From positions 124,001 to 188,000 of the forward strand of contig NZ_AP029018.1 in assembly GCF_037076525.1 (NCBI RefSeq): a stretch of DNA of 64,000 nucleotides, in the 5' to 3' direction. Each line of letters opens with the position of its first letter. Position 1 is the first letter of the stretch. Of this stretch, positions 14,766-23,646 are shown in pieces. Made by a program: the position numbers and the translations under genes. This DNA is from Selenomonas sp. TAMA-11512 (GTDB lineage Bacteria > Bacillota > Negativicutes > Selenomonadales > Selenomonadaceae). Below the pieces are notes generated by a model. The model was not told the DNA's origin, did not search any database, and saw nothing but the letters and a program-made list of their open reading frames with translations.

Positions 14766-15620
14766 ATGGCAGAGCAAATCGATCTCTCGAGAGATCCGCG
14801 CATCCACTTGCTGACGCGCAAGATAGGCGCAATTTTCTTTCACTACCATGTCCGGGAAGATGTCATGGATTTTTCCATTGTGCGGGAGGGGTCAAAGCCG
14901 CGCCGCATAGAGGAGTTTCGACGCCGTCTGAACGGGGATCTTCGAGGTATGGTGCATCCCGATTTTCTGGAGGGTCTGTCGGCATATTTCCTCGGGCAGA
15001 CGATGGGGAGGGAGCGCTTCCTTCTCGATATGGGAAAAACGCCGACGGGCAAGTATTCGTGGTACACGTTCGTCATTGAGCGGGAGACCGATGCGGGCGG
15101 CCATGTCACGGGCGTTCAGGGGGTCTGTTGGAACACGGAGAATATCTCCGGAAAGCAGGAGCGCAAGGGGAGCTTCCGATCGGAAAGGGACGCGGTTACG
15201 GGCACGGCGAACGAAGCCGGTCTCATGCGCATCCTGGACAGCCATCTGTCGGGGCCCGGGAAGAATGATCAGAATGCGGTCATCCTCATCCGGATAAACA
15301 ACTTCAAGCAGTGTGAGCGTTCTGCCGGACGTCGGGTGTCGGACGCTCTGCTCATCGATCTGTCGAAATACATCGGTGAGTATTTCCTCCCGGGAGATCG
15401 CCTGGCGCATCTGGGCAGCGCGTGCTTTGCGGTCTTCGTGCGGGGCGTGGAGAATCGTGAACACATCACGGCGATGGCGGACAACCTAGCCTTCAAGCTG
15501 TCTTCCCCGAGCGACCGCTTCGGCAGGTATCGGCTGGAGATATCGACGTCGGTTGCATGGTTCCCGGATGACAGCAGACGCGGCGGCGAGCTGCTGACGA
15601 TTGCCAAGGGCAGGCTGTAA
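14766..15620 (+). CDS. GGDEF-derived signalling protein lacking the catalytic motif
   Basis: A 284-residue protein. The N-terminal half (about 1-140) looks like a PAS-type sensor (GKYSWYTFVIERETDAGGHVTGVQGVCWN). The second half follows the diguanylate cyclase fold: DAVTGTANEAGL for the usual D-LTGL-NR-L, then VILIRINNFKQ for the first strand with the metal-binding Asp replaced, RRVSDALLIDLSKYI, and LAHLGSACFAVF where active enzymes have R-GGDEF. The GGDEF signature is therefore gone, and the protein is probably a non-catalytic sensor or c-di-GMP/partner-binding module. It is divergent from gltX and read alone. Confidence 0.65.
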   Translation: MAEQIDLSRDPRIHLLTRKIGAIFFHYHVREDVMDFSIVREGSKPRRIEEFRRRLNGDLRGMVHPDFLEGLSAYFLGQTMGRERFLLDMGKTPTGKYSWYTFVIERETDAGGHVTGVQGVCWNTENISGKQERKGSFRSERDAVTGTANEAGLMRILDSHLSGPGKNDQNAVILIRINNFKQCERSAGRRVSDALLIDLSKYIGEYFLPGDRLAHLGSACFAVFVRGVENREHITAMADNLAFKLSSPSDRFGRYRLEISTSVAWFPDDSRRGGELLTIAKGRL

Positions 15621-15627
15621 AAAAAAC

Positions 15628-15656
15628 TTGCAGACTCTCGTGTCACATGCTATAAT
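15628..15656 (+). promoter_or_regulatory. promoter of rpmE
   Basis: TTGCAG, exactly 17 bases, TATAAT. It starts a leader of about 105 bases before the L31 start; the leader contains the stem AAGCTGCCGC-AGA-GGCGGCTT. Confidence 0.75.
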
Positions 15657-15768
15657 ACCTTGAAAGCGCGGCTGGGCTTTTCCCCGGAGGGGACAGGTCT
15701 GACCAAGCTGCCGCAGAGGCGGCTTGTATAATTTCCTTACCCGAATCGGGAGAAGCGAGGTGTAGTAT

Positions 15769-15969
15769 ATGAGAGAAGGTATCCATCCGGAATTCTTCGA
15801 GGCGAAGGTCTCGTGCGGATGCGGCAATACGTTTATGACGGGCTCGACAAAGAAGGAGCTCAAGGTGGACGTGTGCTCGAAGTGCCATCCGTTCTTCACG
15901 GGGCGCCAGAGAGATGTTGCCGCGGGCGGCCGTATTGAGAAGTTCAATAAGCGTTACGCAAAGAAGTAG
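15769..15969 (+). CDS. rpmE: 50S ribosomal protein L31
   Basis: A 66-residue L31 of the zinc-ribbon (C+) type, with Cys at residues 16, 18, 36 and 39 (SCGCGN and [11 protein letters not shown]). Family length and the closing KFNKRYAKK are normal. It is transcribed alone from a strong promoter with a 105-base leader that could carry autogenous control, and is followed by a terminator. Confidence 0.97.
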   Translation: MREGIHPEFFEAKVSCGCGNTFMTGSTKKELKVDVCSKCHPFFTGRQRDVAAGGRIEKFNKRYAKK

Positions 15970-15979
15970 TTTCGTGTTT

Positions 15980-16024
15980 AAGGGGCTGGCGTGCACGTGG
16001 TTTCGTGCCGCCGGTCCCTTTTGA
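15980..16024 (+). terminator. intrinsic terminator of rpmE
   Basis: AAGGGGC and GTCCCTT with inner GGCG/CGCC and CACG/CGTG pairs, followed by TTTTGATTT. Confidence 0.7.
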
Positions 16025-16099
16025 TTTAAGTCATCTCCGCGTGTATCGGCGATTCCCGGCGGAGCGCGGATACGCTGTAATATATATGAGTGGTGAAAT

Positions 16100-17080
16100 A
16101 TGAAGGAAAACAGTATCAGTATCGGCGGGCAGGCCGTCATCGAAGGGGTGATGATGCGCGGCCCCGTGAAGGTCGCGACCGCCGTCCGCACGCCGTCGGG
16201 CGAAATCGAAGTCGAGACGAAGGACATCGTCTCGTTCCTGGACCGATACCCCCTATTCAAGAAGCCGTTTCTGCGGGGCACGATCGCTCTCGTCGAATCC
16301 CTCGTCTACGGCATCAAATCGCTTTCCTACTCCGCGCAGATGGCGGGGGAGGACGATGAGAAGATCACGGATCGGGAGCTTGTCGGCACGATTCTGCTCG
16401 CCTTTCTGCTCGCGGCCGTTCTCTTTATCGCCATCCCGACAGGGGCGGCGAAGCTCTTTGATATCCTGACGGATGATCCCGTGTTTCTGAACCTCATGGA
16501 AGGCGTCCTGCGGCTCGTCATCTTTCTGCTCTACATCTGGGGAATCGGGCGTGCCAAGGATATTCAGCGCGTGTTTCAGTATCACGGCGCCGAGCACAAG
16601 ACGATACACTGCTTCGAAGCCGGCGAGGTGCTGACCGTCGAAAACGTCCAGCGTCATCCCCGTCTCCATCCGCGCTGCGGCACGAGCTTTCTCCTCATCG
16701 TCATGCTCGTCTCCATCTTCGTCTTTGCCTTTCTCGGCTGGCCGAGCCTCATCGAACGAATCGCGAGCAGGGTCCTTCTCCTGCCGGTCGTGGCGGGCAT
16801 TTCCTATGAGTTCATCCGCCTGGCGGGGCGATCCGAGAATTTCTTTGTCAAGGCGTTTTCCTGGCCCGGACTCCAGCTGCAGTGCATCACGACGAGTCCG
16901 CCGGATGACGATATGGTCGAGGTGGCTATTGAGTCCGTCAAGGCGGCGCTGCCGAGGGAGCTGATTCTCGCCGGTACGCCTGACTACATAGCGAAGAGCC
17001 GTCTGTCAAAAGAGACAGTGTCGGATGCCGAAAATGCGGATTCGCCCGCACTGCAGCAGGAGGCGCATCATGCTGGATAA
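16100..17080 (+). CDS. DUF1385 family membrane protein (YqhQ-like)
   Basis: A 326-residue protein of the DUF1385 family, recognised from [14 protein letters not shown] at the N-terminus, [15 protein letters not shown] and [18 protein letters not shown] in the middle. Hydrophobic helices lie at about residues 95-115, 130-150, 200-220 and 228-250. The biochemical role is not known, although the conserved His/Cys set suggests metal binding. It begins an operon: its stop overlaps prfA by 11 bases. This DUF1385-prfA-prmC order is widespread in Bacillota. Confidence 0.92.
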   Translation: MKENSISIGGQAVIEGVMMRGPVKVATAVRTPSGEIEVETKDIVSFLDRYPLFKKPFLRGTIALVESLVYGIKSLSYSAQMAGEDDEKITDRELVGTILLAFLLAAVLFIAIPTGAAKLFDILTDDPVFLNLMEGVLRLVIFLLYIWGIGRAKDIQRVFQYHGAEHKTIHCFEAGEVLTVENVQRHPRLHPRCGTSFLLIVMLVSIFVFAFLGWPSLIERIASRVLLLPVVAGISYEFIRLAGRSENFFVKAFSWPGLQLQCITTSPPDDDMVEVAIESVKAALPRELILAGTPDYIAKSRLSKETVSDAENADSPALQQEAHHAG

Positions 17081-18143
17081 ACTTCAGGGTATCGAGGGAA
17101 AGTACATGGAGCTCGAGTCGCTTCTGTCCGATCCCGATGTGCTGGCCGATCAGGAAAAGTGGCAGCGCTTCAATAAAGAGCATGCGAGTCTGGCGCCCAT
17201 TGTCGAGAAGTACCGTGACTACGTCCGCGTCACGACGGGCATCAGGGATGCCGAGGACATGCTTTCCGGAGAGACGGACGAGGAGATGCAGGAGCTTGCA
17301 CAGGAAGAGCTGAAGGCGCTGAAGGCGGAGCTCATCCCGCTGCAGGAAGAGCTGCCGCTCCTTTTGCTTCCGAAAGACCCGAATGACGACAAGAACGTCA
17401 TCGTGGAGATTCGCGGCGGCGTGGGAGGCGAGGAGGCGGCGCTCTTCGCGGGAGATCTCTTCCGCATGTACGCTCGCTACGCGGAGCGGCAGAGCTGGAA
17501 GATCGAGATTCTCACCGAGAATGAGACCGAGATCGGCGGCTATAAGGAAGTATCCTTTTCCATTGCCGGTTACGGCGCATACAGCCGCCTGAAGTACGAG
17601 AGCGGCACGCATCGCGTGCAGCGCGTCCCCGAAACGGAATCGGGCGGGCGCATCCACACATCCGCCGTCACCGTCGCCGTGCTCCCGGAGATGGAGGAAG
17701 CGGAGGTCGAAGTCGATATGAACGATGTCCGTGTCGATACGTATCGCGCCTCGGGAGCGGGCGGACAGCATATCAACAAGACCGAGTCCGCCATTCGCCT
17801 GACGCATCTTCCCACGGGGCTTGTCGTCACGTGTCAGGACGAGAAGTCGCAGAGGAAAAACCTGGAAAAGGCTATGCGCGTCCTGCGCTCCCGTCTCCAA
17901 TACGAGGCGGAGCAGGCAGCCCGCGAGGGGCAGAACGCGGACCGCAAGAGCCAGGTAGGATCCGGGGATCGTTCCGAGCGCATCCGCACGTACAACTTCC
18001 CGCAGGGACGCGTGACGGATCATCGCATCGGGCTGACGCTCCATCGTCTGCCGGCGATACTTGACGGCGACCTCGATGAGATCATTACCGCGCTTTTGAC
18101 CGCCGATCAGGCGGAAAAGCTGAAAGAGGCGGGGAATGGCTGA
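17070..18143 (+). CDS. prfA: peptide chain release factor 1
   Basis: RF1, 357 residues, releases finished peptides at UAA and UAG. The codon-recognition motif is PET (family PxT) at residues 187-189, and the hydrolysis motif GGQ is at 231-233 in [11 protein letters not shown]. The start at 17070 has AGGAGG within the end of the DUF1385 gene. The GGQ glutamine is the substrate of PrmC, encoded next with an 8-base overlap. Confidence 0.97.
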   Translation: MLDKLQGIEGKYMELESLLSDPDVLADQEKWQRFNKEHASLAPIVEKYRDYVRVTTGIRDAEDMLSGETDEEMQELAQEELKALKAELIPLQEELPLLLLPKDPNDDKNVIVEIRGGVGGEEAALFAGDLFRMYARYAERQSWKIEILTENETEIGGYKEVSFSIAGYGAYSRLKYESGTHRVQRVPETESGGRIHTSAVTVAVLPEMEEAEVEVDMNDVRVDTYRASGAGGQHINKTESAIRLTHLPTGLVVTCQDEKSQRKNLEKAMRVLRSRLQYEAEQAAREGQNADRKSQVGSGDRSERIRTYNFPQGRVTDHRIGLTLHRLPAILDGDLDEIITALLTADQAEKLKEAGNG

Positions 18144-19038
18144 GACTTGGACGATAGGCAGGCTCATCGCATGGACGACGGATTACTTCAAGAGCCGAGA
18201 AATCGAGTCCCCGCGTCTTGACGCGGAGGTGCTCCTGGCGCACCTGCTGGAGCGCGATCGGATGTATCTTTACGTGCACTTTGACGAGCCGCTTGAAGAA
18301 GCGGAGCTCGCGGCGTACCGGGAGATGGTGCGGCGGCGTGCCGCGCGGGAGCCGGTCGCCTACATCACGGGTGTGCGCGAGTTCATGGGATACGATTTTC
18401 GCGTTACGCCTGCGACTCTCATTCCGAGACCTGATACCGAAACGCTTGTAGAGGCATCTATAGACGGGCTAAAAAGGCTGAGAGAGAGAATGAGAGGTGA
18501 TACCGAAGAGTTGCGGTTTGCCGACATCGGCACGGGCACGGGCGCCATCGCCCTCTCCGTGCTCGCCGAGACGGCGGATGAGGCGGTGCATGGACGCGTG
18601 TGCGCGACGCTCGTCGATATCGCCGAGGCGGCACTCACCGTCGCGAAGGAGAACGCGGAGCGCCTCGGCGTCGCGGATCGCGCGGATTTTTGCGCGGGCG
18701 ACCTCCTCGCGCCGCTTGCACGTGCCGGGAGAGCGTACGATGCCATTCTGTCCAACCCACCCTATATCCGAGCGGATGAGATGGCGGAGCTCGCACCTGA
18801 GGTGAGGGATTACGAGCCGCGCACGGCGCTGACCGATGGTGGCGATGGGCTCGGCTTCTACCGCCGCCTCATCGCCGAGGCGCGCGGCTACATGGCGGAC
18901 ACGGCCTTCCTTGCCGTCGAATGCGGCGCGGATGAATCAGAGACGATCGTCGAGCTCGCGGAGGCGGCCGGATGGAACGATGTGGAGACGAGGAAGGATC
19001 TGGCGGGAATAGAGCGCGTCGTCATTATGTGGAAGTAA
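18136..19038 (+). CDS. prmC: release factor glutamine N5-methyltransferase
   Basis: A 300-residue SAM-dependent methyltransferase that modifies the GGQ glutamine of release factors. SAM binding is by [11 protein letters not shown] (about 130-140) and the catalytic NPPY motif is at 207-210. The N-terminal helical substrate domain is present. The gene overlaps prfA. Confidence 0.96.
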   Translation: MAETWTIGRLIAWTTDYFKSREIESPRLDAEVLLAHLLERDRMYLYVHFDEPLEEAELAAYREMVRRRAAREPVAYITGVREFMGYDFRVTPATLIPRPDTETLVEASIDGLKRLRERMRGDTEELRFADIGTGTGAIALSVLAETADEAVHGRVCATLVDIAEAALTVAKENAERLGVADRADFCAGDLLAPLARAGRAYDAILSNPPYIRADEMAELAPEVRDYEPRTALTDGGDGLGFYRRLIAEARGYMADTAFLAVECGADESETIVELAEAAGWNDVETRKDLAGIERVVIMWK

Positions 19039-19076
19039 AGGTATCCGAACCTTGTGAAGAGGAAAGGAGACACAGC

Positions 19077-19718
19077 ATGCGCGTCCTTATCAGGGAATTG
19101 ACTGCGGAGACCTTTGCCGCCTGCCTGGATGAGGCGGCGGCTCGTCTCCTGGCGGGCGAGGTGTGTGCGCTGCCGACGGAGACGGTGTACGGGCTTTTCG
19201 CCGACGGTGCGAATGAGGCGGCATGCAGACGGCTCTACGAGGTGAAGGGGCGAGATGACGCGAAGCCGATCTCGCTCCTTGCGGCGGATGTCGAGATGGC
19301 AGATACGGTCGCTGTGCTCGGTGAGGCGGCGAGGCGTCTCTTTGATGCGTTTTCGCCGGGGCCTCTGACGCTCATCCTGCCGAAGAAGCCGGGTGCGGCG
19401 GTCGCGAAAAGTATCTGCGGAGACGGCGGCTCCATCGGGATCCGAATTCCGGCTCATGATTTGGTCCTGGCCCTTTTGAAGCGGATGGGGCGTCCGCTCG
19501 CGGCGACGAGCGCGAATCTCGCCGGGGAGAAAAGCCCCGTAAACGCAAGCGAGGTGATCGCACAGCTCGACGGGCGCATCCCTCTCCTGATCGACGGCGG
19601 TGAGACGAGGGTTCAAGCGGCTTCCACCGTAGCGGGCTGGCAGGAGGATGAGCTGCGGATATATCGATCGGGGAGTATCTCCATAGAGGATGCGAGAAAA
19701 GTCCTAAATTTATCTTGA
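19077..19718 (+). CDS. tsaC: L-threonylcarbamoyladenylate synthase (short TsaC/YrdC form)
   Basis: A 213-residue Sua5/YciO/YrdC protein making threonylcarbamoyl-AMP from threonine, bicarbonate and ATP for the t6A37 modification of ANN-decoding tRNAs. LPTETVYGLFADG and YEVKGRDDAKPISLL carry the conserved Lys/Arg substrate contacts, and PLAATSANLAGEKSP is the C-terminal signature. The C-terminal Sua5 extension is missing, so it is the TsaC form. The start at 19077 has AGGAAAGGAG. It is the last gene of the DUF1385-prfA-prmC group. Confidence 0.93.
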   Translation: MRVLIRELTAETFAACLDEAAARLLAGEVCALPTETVYGLFADGANEAACRRLYEVKGRDDAKPISLLAADVEMADTVAVLGEAARRLFDAFSPGPLTLILPKKPGAAVAKSICGDGGSIGIRIPAHDLVLALLKRMGRPLAATSANLAGEKSPVNASEVIAQLDGRIPLLIDGGETRVQAASTVAGWQEDELRIYRSGSISIEDARKVLNLS

Positions 19719-19902
19719 GTGTAGAAAAAAGACGATTTTTGCTTGCGTTTTTGACGAGAAAGAAAGATAATAATAGTAGGTATACACAGGCGTTCACCAC
19801 ATCCGTCCGTCTGATTGGGCGGTGCCTTCTCGTTGGAGGGAAACTCGGATTTGGGGAATGCATATGGCGTAGCTGAATTTATTTACAGAGGGGTTGCACG
19901 AT

Positions 19903-20742
19903 ATGGCTTTTCCAGCGAATATCCAGACGGACGAAGATGTTTTGCATGCGTTTCAGGTTGTCCTGCCATACCTTCGGCATGTCCTGCGTGAAGATGTCAC
20001 GATTGCGGTGACGGATACGCGGCACGTTGTCGCTGTCGACAAGAGCAAGGGAGTTGCCTTCCAGCCGAAGGAAGGGGATTCGATTTCGCCGAATGTCCGC
20101 CGCGTTATCGAGTCGCGCCGTGACTATGAGGGCCTCATTGACGAAGCGACGTACGGGGAGTCTGTGCGCAGCAAGATTACGCCGATCACGGGCGTATCCG
20201 GTGCGGTCATCGGAACGTTCCTCACGGCGCGCGATGTCGAGCGTGAGCTCCTTCTGGAGAATGCGGTCAACGAGGTCAAGAGCTCGACAAAGACGGTCTA
20301 TACGGCGGTCGAGCAGGTCGCGAAGTCGGCGACGGAGCTCGCCCGTACAGGGCAGGGCGCGATCGAGCAGGCATCGGATCTCAAGGAGCGCACGACGGAG
20401 ACGGCGAAGGTCATCGATTTCATCAACAACATCGCCCAGCAGACGAATCTTCTCGGCCTCAACGCGGCCATTGAGGCGGCGCGTGCCGGTGAGATGGGAC
20501 GCGGCTTTGCGGTCGTCGCGGAGGAAGTCCGCAAGCTTGCCGAGCAGTCGCGCGAGGCAACGGAGAAAATTCATACGACGCTCACCGAAATGAACCAGGC
20601 GGTCGAGGATATCGCGAAGACGATCGAATCCTCCGGCGAGATCAGCCAGGAGCAGGCTGCTTCGACGGAGGAGATCACGGCAACGCTGTCCAGGGTCGCA
20701 CAGGCGGCGGAGGACTTGGAGCGGTTCATAGAACACCCGTAA
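19903..20742 (+). CDS. soluble methyl-accepting chemotaxis-type transducer
   Basis: A 279-residue cytoplasmic transducer with no transmembrane helix. Residues about 1-115 form a small sensor domain ([16 protein letters not shown] and [20 protein letters not shown], resembling stand-alone sensors of Bacillota MCPs), followed by a coiled-coil signalling domain with the hairpin tip [20 protein letters not shown] and [18 protein letters not shown] that binds CheA/CheW. Length is about half that of classical MCPs. The start at 19903 follows AGAGGGG. It is read alone and ends at a strong terminator. Confidence 0.88.
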   Translation: MAFPANIQTDEDVLHAFQVVLPYLRHVLREDVTIAVTDTRHVVAVDKSKGVAFQPKEGDSISPNVRRVIESRRDYEGLIDEATYGESVRSKITPITGVSGAVIGTFLTARDVERELLLENAVNEVKSSTKTVYTAVEQVAKSATELARTGQGAIEQASDLKERTTETAKVIDFINNIAQQTNLLGLNAAIEAARAGEMGRGFAVVAEEVRKLAEQSREATEKIHTTLTEMNQAVEDIAKTIESSGEISQEQAASTEEITATLSRVAQAAEDLERFIEHP

Positions 20743-20755
20743 CAACGCACATATT

Positions 20756-20797
20756 AAAAAGCAGGCTGTCACGCATGACAGCCTGCTTTTTAATATG
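20756..20797. terminator. bidirectional intrinsic terminator
   Basis: AAAAAGCAGGCTGTC and GACAGCCTGCTTTTT form a perfect 15-bp stem with a 5-base loop, with A and T tracts on both sides, between the convergent transducer and azlD genes. Confidence 0.95.
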
Positions 20798-20812
20798 ATG
20801 ATATAGGCGCTT

Positions 20813-21148
20813 TTAAGCAAATACGTACTGCACGAGCGCCATGTACACGATCGTCCCGACAGCGATGGAGAGAAGGAAGCCCCGGAAGAGAATGTGGGCA
20901 AAGACGGTGGCGGCGATGCCGATGAGCTCGGGTGCGCCGTGATCGCCTGTAAGCCAAGCGACGTCCTTGACGCAGTAGACAACGAGCATGGCAAAGATGG
21001 CGTAGGGAAGCGCATTGCCCAGATAGCGGATATAGCGCGGCGTAGGGCGGCCCTCGGAGAAGATGAGGAAAGGGAGGAAGCGCGTGAGGGCGGTCGCCAG
21101 TGTGCACAGGGTGACGGTCAGGACAGCTTCAAGAGGCGTCATGGTCAT
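20813..21148 (-). CDS. azlD: AzlD-type branched-chain amino acid exporter subunit
   Basis: A 111-residue membrane protein with four predicted helices. The core RFLPFLIFSEGRPTPRYIRYLGNALPYAIFA is characteristic of AzlD. It works with AzlC to export branched-chain amino acids or analogues. It overlaps azlC by 4 bases (ATGA) and is the last gene before a strong terminator. Confidence 0.92.
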   Translation of the reverse strand: MTMTPLEAVLTVTLCTLATALTRFLPFLIFSEGRPTPRYIRYLGNALPYAIFAMLVVYCVKDVAWLTGDHGAPELIGIAATVFAHILFRGFLLSIAVGTIVYMALVQYVFA

Positions 21149-21882
21149 CTCTCGGGATAGCCTCCTTTCTTCGTGATGCGCCTGCGGAAGAGCGTCAGAA
21201 GCGAGAGGATTGCAATCATGGACGGGACGAGGAACTGCTCGCGTCCGAGGACGCAGAGAGCGATGCCGGAAGAGAGAAAGCCGATGACCGCGCTCATGTG
21301 CTGCTTCTCCTGCATGGCATGCTCCATGAAGATGGTGACGAACATCGCCGTCATGACGAAGGAGAGCCCTTTCGTATCGAAGACGGCGGCCGCGCCGACA
21401 AGACCTCCGACGGCGACGCCCGAAACCCAGTAGAATTGGTTGAGGAACGTGACCCAGAAGTAGTACCAGCCGCGGTCGATGCCCGCCGGCGGCTTTTTCG
21501 CATAGCAGATGGAGAACGTCTCATCGCAGAGCCCGTAGATGAGATAGATCTTCTTTTTGCCGAGGCCCTTGTAGGGCTCGAGGAGGGCAAGCCCGTAGAA
21601 GAGATGACGCGCCTGAATCATGAGAGCGACGAGGAAGGTCGAGAGCGGTGCAAAGGGCGAGAGGAGCAGCGTGCCGCAGACAAACTCCAGGGATCCGCCG
21701 AAGATGACCGCCGCCATGACGACGGGCTGCCAGAAGGGAAAGCCGAGAACGTGCATGTAGATACCGTAGGCGAGCCCAAGGAACCAGAAGCCGGCGAAGA
21801 TGGGGACGGTGTGCGGAAAGGCGGCTTTCAGAGCGGCGATTCGAGGCCCTGCGGGATTCGAGATGTTATGCAGGGGTTTCAT
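21145..21882 (-). CDS. azlC: AzlC-type branched-chain amino acid exporter subunit
   Basis: A 245-residue membrane protein with about six helices and AzlC signatures: FPFWQPVVMAAVIFGGSLEF, QARHLFYGLAL and DETFSI. I chose ATG at 21882; TTG at 21894 is also possible because AGGCGG lies immediately upstream of it. It forms the two-subunit exporter with AzlD. The small CxxC-protein gene upstream is 17 bases away and probably in the same transcript. Confidence 0.92.
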   Translation of the reverse strand: MKPLHNISNPAGPRIAALKAAFPHTVPIFAGFWFLGLAYGIYMHVLGFPFWQPVVMAAVIFGGSLEFVCGTLLLSPFAPLSTFLVALMIQARHLFYGLALLEPYKGLGKKKIYLIYGLCDETFSICYAKKPPAGIDRGWYYFWVTFLNQFYWVSGVAVGGLVGAAAVFDTKGLSFVMTAMFVTIFMEHAMQEKQHMSAVIGFLSSGIALCVLGREQFLVPSMIAILSLLTLFRRRITKKGGYPER

Positions 21883-21899
21883 GGAAGAAGACAAGCCGC

Positions 21900-22247
21900 C
21901 TACGATAGGATGTCTTCGCGGGCATCCAAGAGTGCCTGCCCGTTGCGGCAGGCTTCGCAGAAGCAGATCTTTTCGCCCTTTGCCTTCGCTTCGGCACCGA
22001 GCTTCTTAAAGGCGGCAAGTCCGTCGCCGAAGATGTCGGCAGCCTCGGGCGTGTTGAAGAACTCGAGCGTATCGTCGAGGCTTCGGACAGAGAGCTGAAG
22101 CTCGCTGAGAAGCTGCCTGGAGAGTTCGCGCTCATTCGGCGTGCCGACATTGGAAAGCCACTTGTCCGCAATCGCCTTGAGGTCGGCGTCGGTGGAGGGG
22201 GCGTTGGCAATCTTCTGCACGCGGTCGATGATTTCTGTTTTATCCAT
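21900..22247 (-). CDS. small conserved protein with a C-terminal CxC-x2-C cluster
   Basis: A 115-residue soluble helical protein ending in KICFCEACRNGQALLDAREDIL. Similar small proteins from anaerobic Bacillota are sometimes labelled Hsp90-like in databases, but nothing here resembles the Hsp90 ATPase fold, so I leave it unnamed. The Cys cluster could bind zinc or iron. The start at 22247 has AAGGATG. It leads the azlCD transcript, without evidence of a functional link. Confidence 0.65.
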   Translation of the reverse strand: MDKTEIIDRVQKIANAPSTDADLKAIADKWLSNVGTPNERELSRQLLSELQLSVRSLDDTLEFFNTPEAADIFGDGLAAFKKLGAEAKAKGEKICFCEACRNGQALLDAREDILS

Positions 22248-22393
22248 GGAGATCATCCTTTCTTAGTGAAACGAGATACCTTTTCATTATATCATGAACG
22301 CGCGGAAATGTAAGCGCAAAATATGGAGATGCGGAAAGTTTCGGCGGCAGGCGAAACGGCGGTGTGAGAAGGGAAAAGAGCACCATACGCACA

Positions 22394-22410
22394 CTGTGCA
22401 ATATGCACAG
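22394..22410. promoter_or_regulatory. palindromic operator CTGTGCAATATGCACAG
   Basis: Perfect 17-bp palindrome (7-bp arms, ATA centre). Its core TGTGCAATATGCACA recurs at 62079-62093 in the pucR-allC intergenic region. It lies about 70 bases upstream of a likely transcription start (-10 TACAAT at 22464-22469), the position expected for an activator site. Confidence 0.55.
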
Positions 22411-22543
22411 GAGAAAGGAGTTCTTTTCATTATTTTCCCATGGAAAAAAATGCGTAATATTGCTACAATAAGAACAGTTGTCAGGTAATGGAAATATTAT
22501 CATTACTTATGTGTCTTTTATGTATGCAAAGGAGATGGTTTTT

Positions 22544-23605
22544 GTGAAAGGTTACGCAATGCTCAAAATCGGTTCGTCCGGATGGATTGAAAAGGATCGT
22601 CCGGCCTGCGGCCCGCTCGATGCCATTTGCAAACCCCTTGCCTTGGCTGTTTGCACATCGGACATCCATACGCTGTGGGAGGGTGCAATCGGCGAGCGCC
22701 ACAACATGATCCTGGGTCATGAGGGCTGCGCCGAGGTCGTAGAGGTCGGCTCGCTTGTCAAGGATTTCAAGCCGGGTGACCGCGTGCTCGTCCCTGCCAT
22801 CACGCCGGACTGGAATTCGCTGGAAGCACAGTCCGGTTACTCCATGCATTCGGGCGGCATGCTTGCCGGCTGGAAGTTCTCGAACTTCAAGGACGGTGTC
22901 TTCGGTGAGTTCTTCCACGTCAACGACGCGGACGGCAACCTCGCGCACCTTCCGAAGGAGATCAATACGGTTGATGCATGCATGCTCTCGGATATGGTGC
23001 CGACCGGATTCCACGGCGCGGAGCTTGCCGATGTGCAGTTCGGTGATGTCGTACTTGTCATCGGTATCGGACCTGTCGGTCTCATGTCGGTTGCCGGCTC
23101 GAATTTACGCGGCGCATCCCGCATCATCGGTGTCGGTACACGCAAGGTTTGCGTCGAGGCGGCAAGGGGATACGGCGCGACGGATTTCATCAGCTACAAG
23201 GATGGCCCGATTGCGGATCAGGTCATGGAGATGACGGGCGGCAAGGGAGTCGATAAGGTCATCATCGCCGGCGGCGGCGTCGAGACGTTCAGCGAGGCGG
23301 TCAAAGCCCTCAAGCCGGGCGGCAAGATCGGCAACGTCAACTATCTCGGATCGGGCAATATGATCGATATTCCGCGTGCGGAATGGGGTGTCGGCATGGG
23401 CCATAAGCTCATCAACGGAGGCCTGATGCCGGGCGGCCGTCTGCGCATGGAGAAGCTGGGCGCATTGGTTGCGGCAGGCAAGCTGGATCTCTCACCGCTC
23501 TCGACACATGTCTTTGACGGGTTTGAGCACATCGAGGAGGCTCTCTTCCTCATGCGCGACAAGCCGGCGGAGCTCATCAAGCCGGTCGTGAAGCTCTCCG
23601 ACTGA
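22544..23605 (+). CDS. NADP-dependent secondary-alcohol (isopropanol-type) dehydrogenase
   Basis: A 353-residue zinc alcohol dehydrogenase very close to the Thermoanaerobacter/Clostridium beijerinckii enzymes that interconvert 2-propanol/2-butanol and ketones. With GTG at 22544 (behind AAAGGAG) the numbering matches: catalytic zinc ligands Cys37, His59 and Asp150, with Glu60 beside His59. The structural-zinc cysteines are absent, as in that subfamily. VIGIGPVGLMSVAG is the nucleotide loop, and GVGTRKVCVEAA matches the NADP-preferring pattern. A TGTGCA-type operator lies upstream. A CobW-type GTPase gene follows 41 bases later. Confidence 0.92.
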   Translation: MKGYAMLKIGSSGWIEKDRPACGPLDAICKPLALAVCTSDIHTLWEGAIGERHNMILGHEGCAEVVEVGSLVKDFKPGDRVLVPAITPDWNSLEAQSGYSMHSGGMLAGWKFSNFKDGVFGEFFHVNDADGNLAHLPKEINTVDACMLSDMVPTGFHGAELADVQFGDVVLVIGIGPVGLMSVAGSNLRGASRIIGVGTRKVCVEAARGYGATDFISYKDGPIADQVMEMTGGKGVDKVIIAGGGVETFSEAVKALKPGGKIGNVNYLGSGNMIDIPRAEWGVGMGHKLINGGLMPGGRLRMEKLGALVAAGKLDLSPLSTHVFDGFEHIEEALFLMRDKPAELIKPVVKLSD

Positions 23606-23646
23606 TCGGAGCTTTGGCAATGTGCTGATAGGGATGGAGGATGTGC

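Noticed and set aside
16938-18167. 409-codon open frame antisense to prfA
   Set aside because: It is a mirror of the GC-rich prfA coding sequence; prfA has the intact PxT and GGQ motifs, ribosome binding site and operon context, and the antisense product has no recognisable domain.
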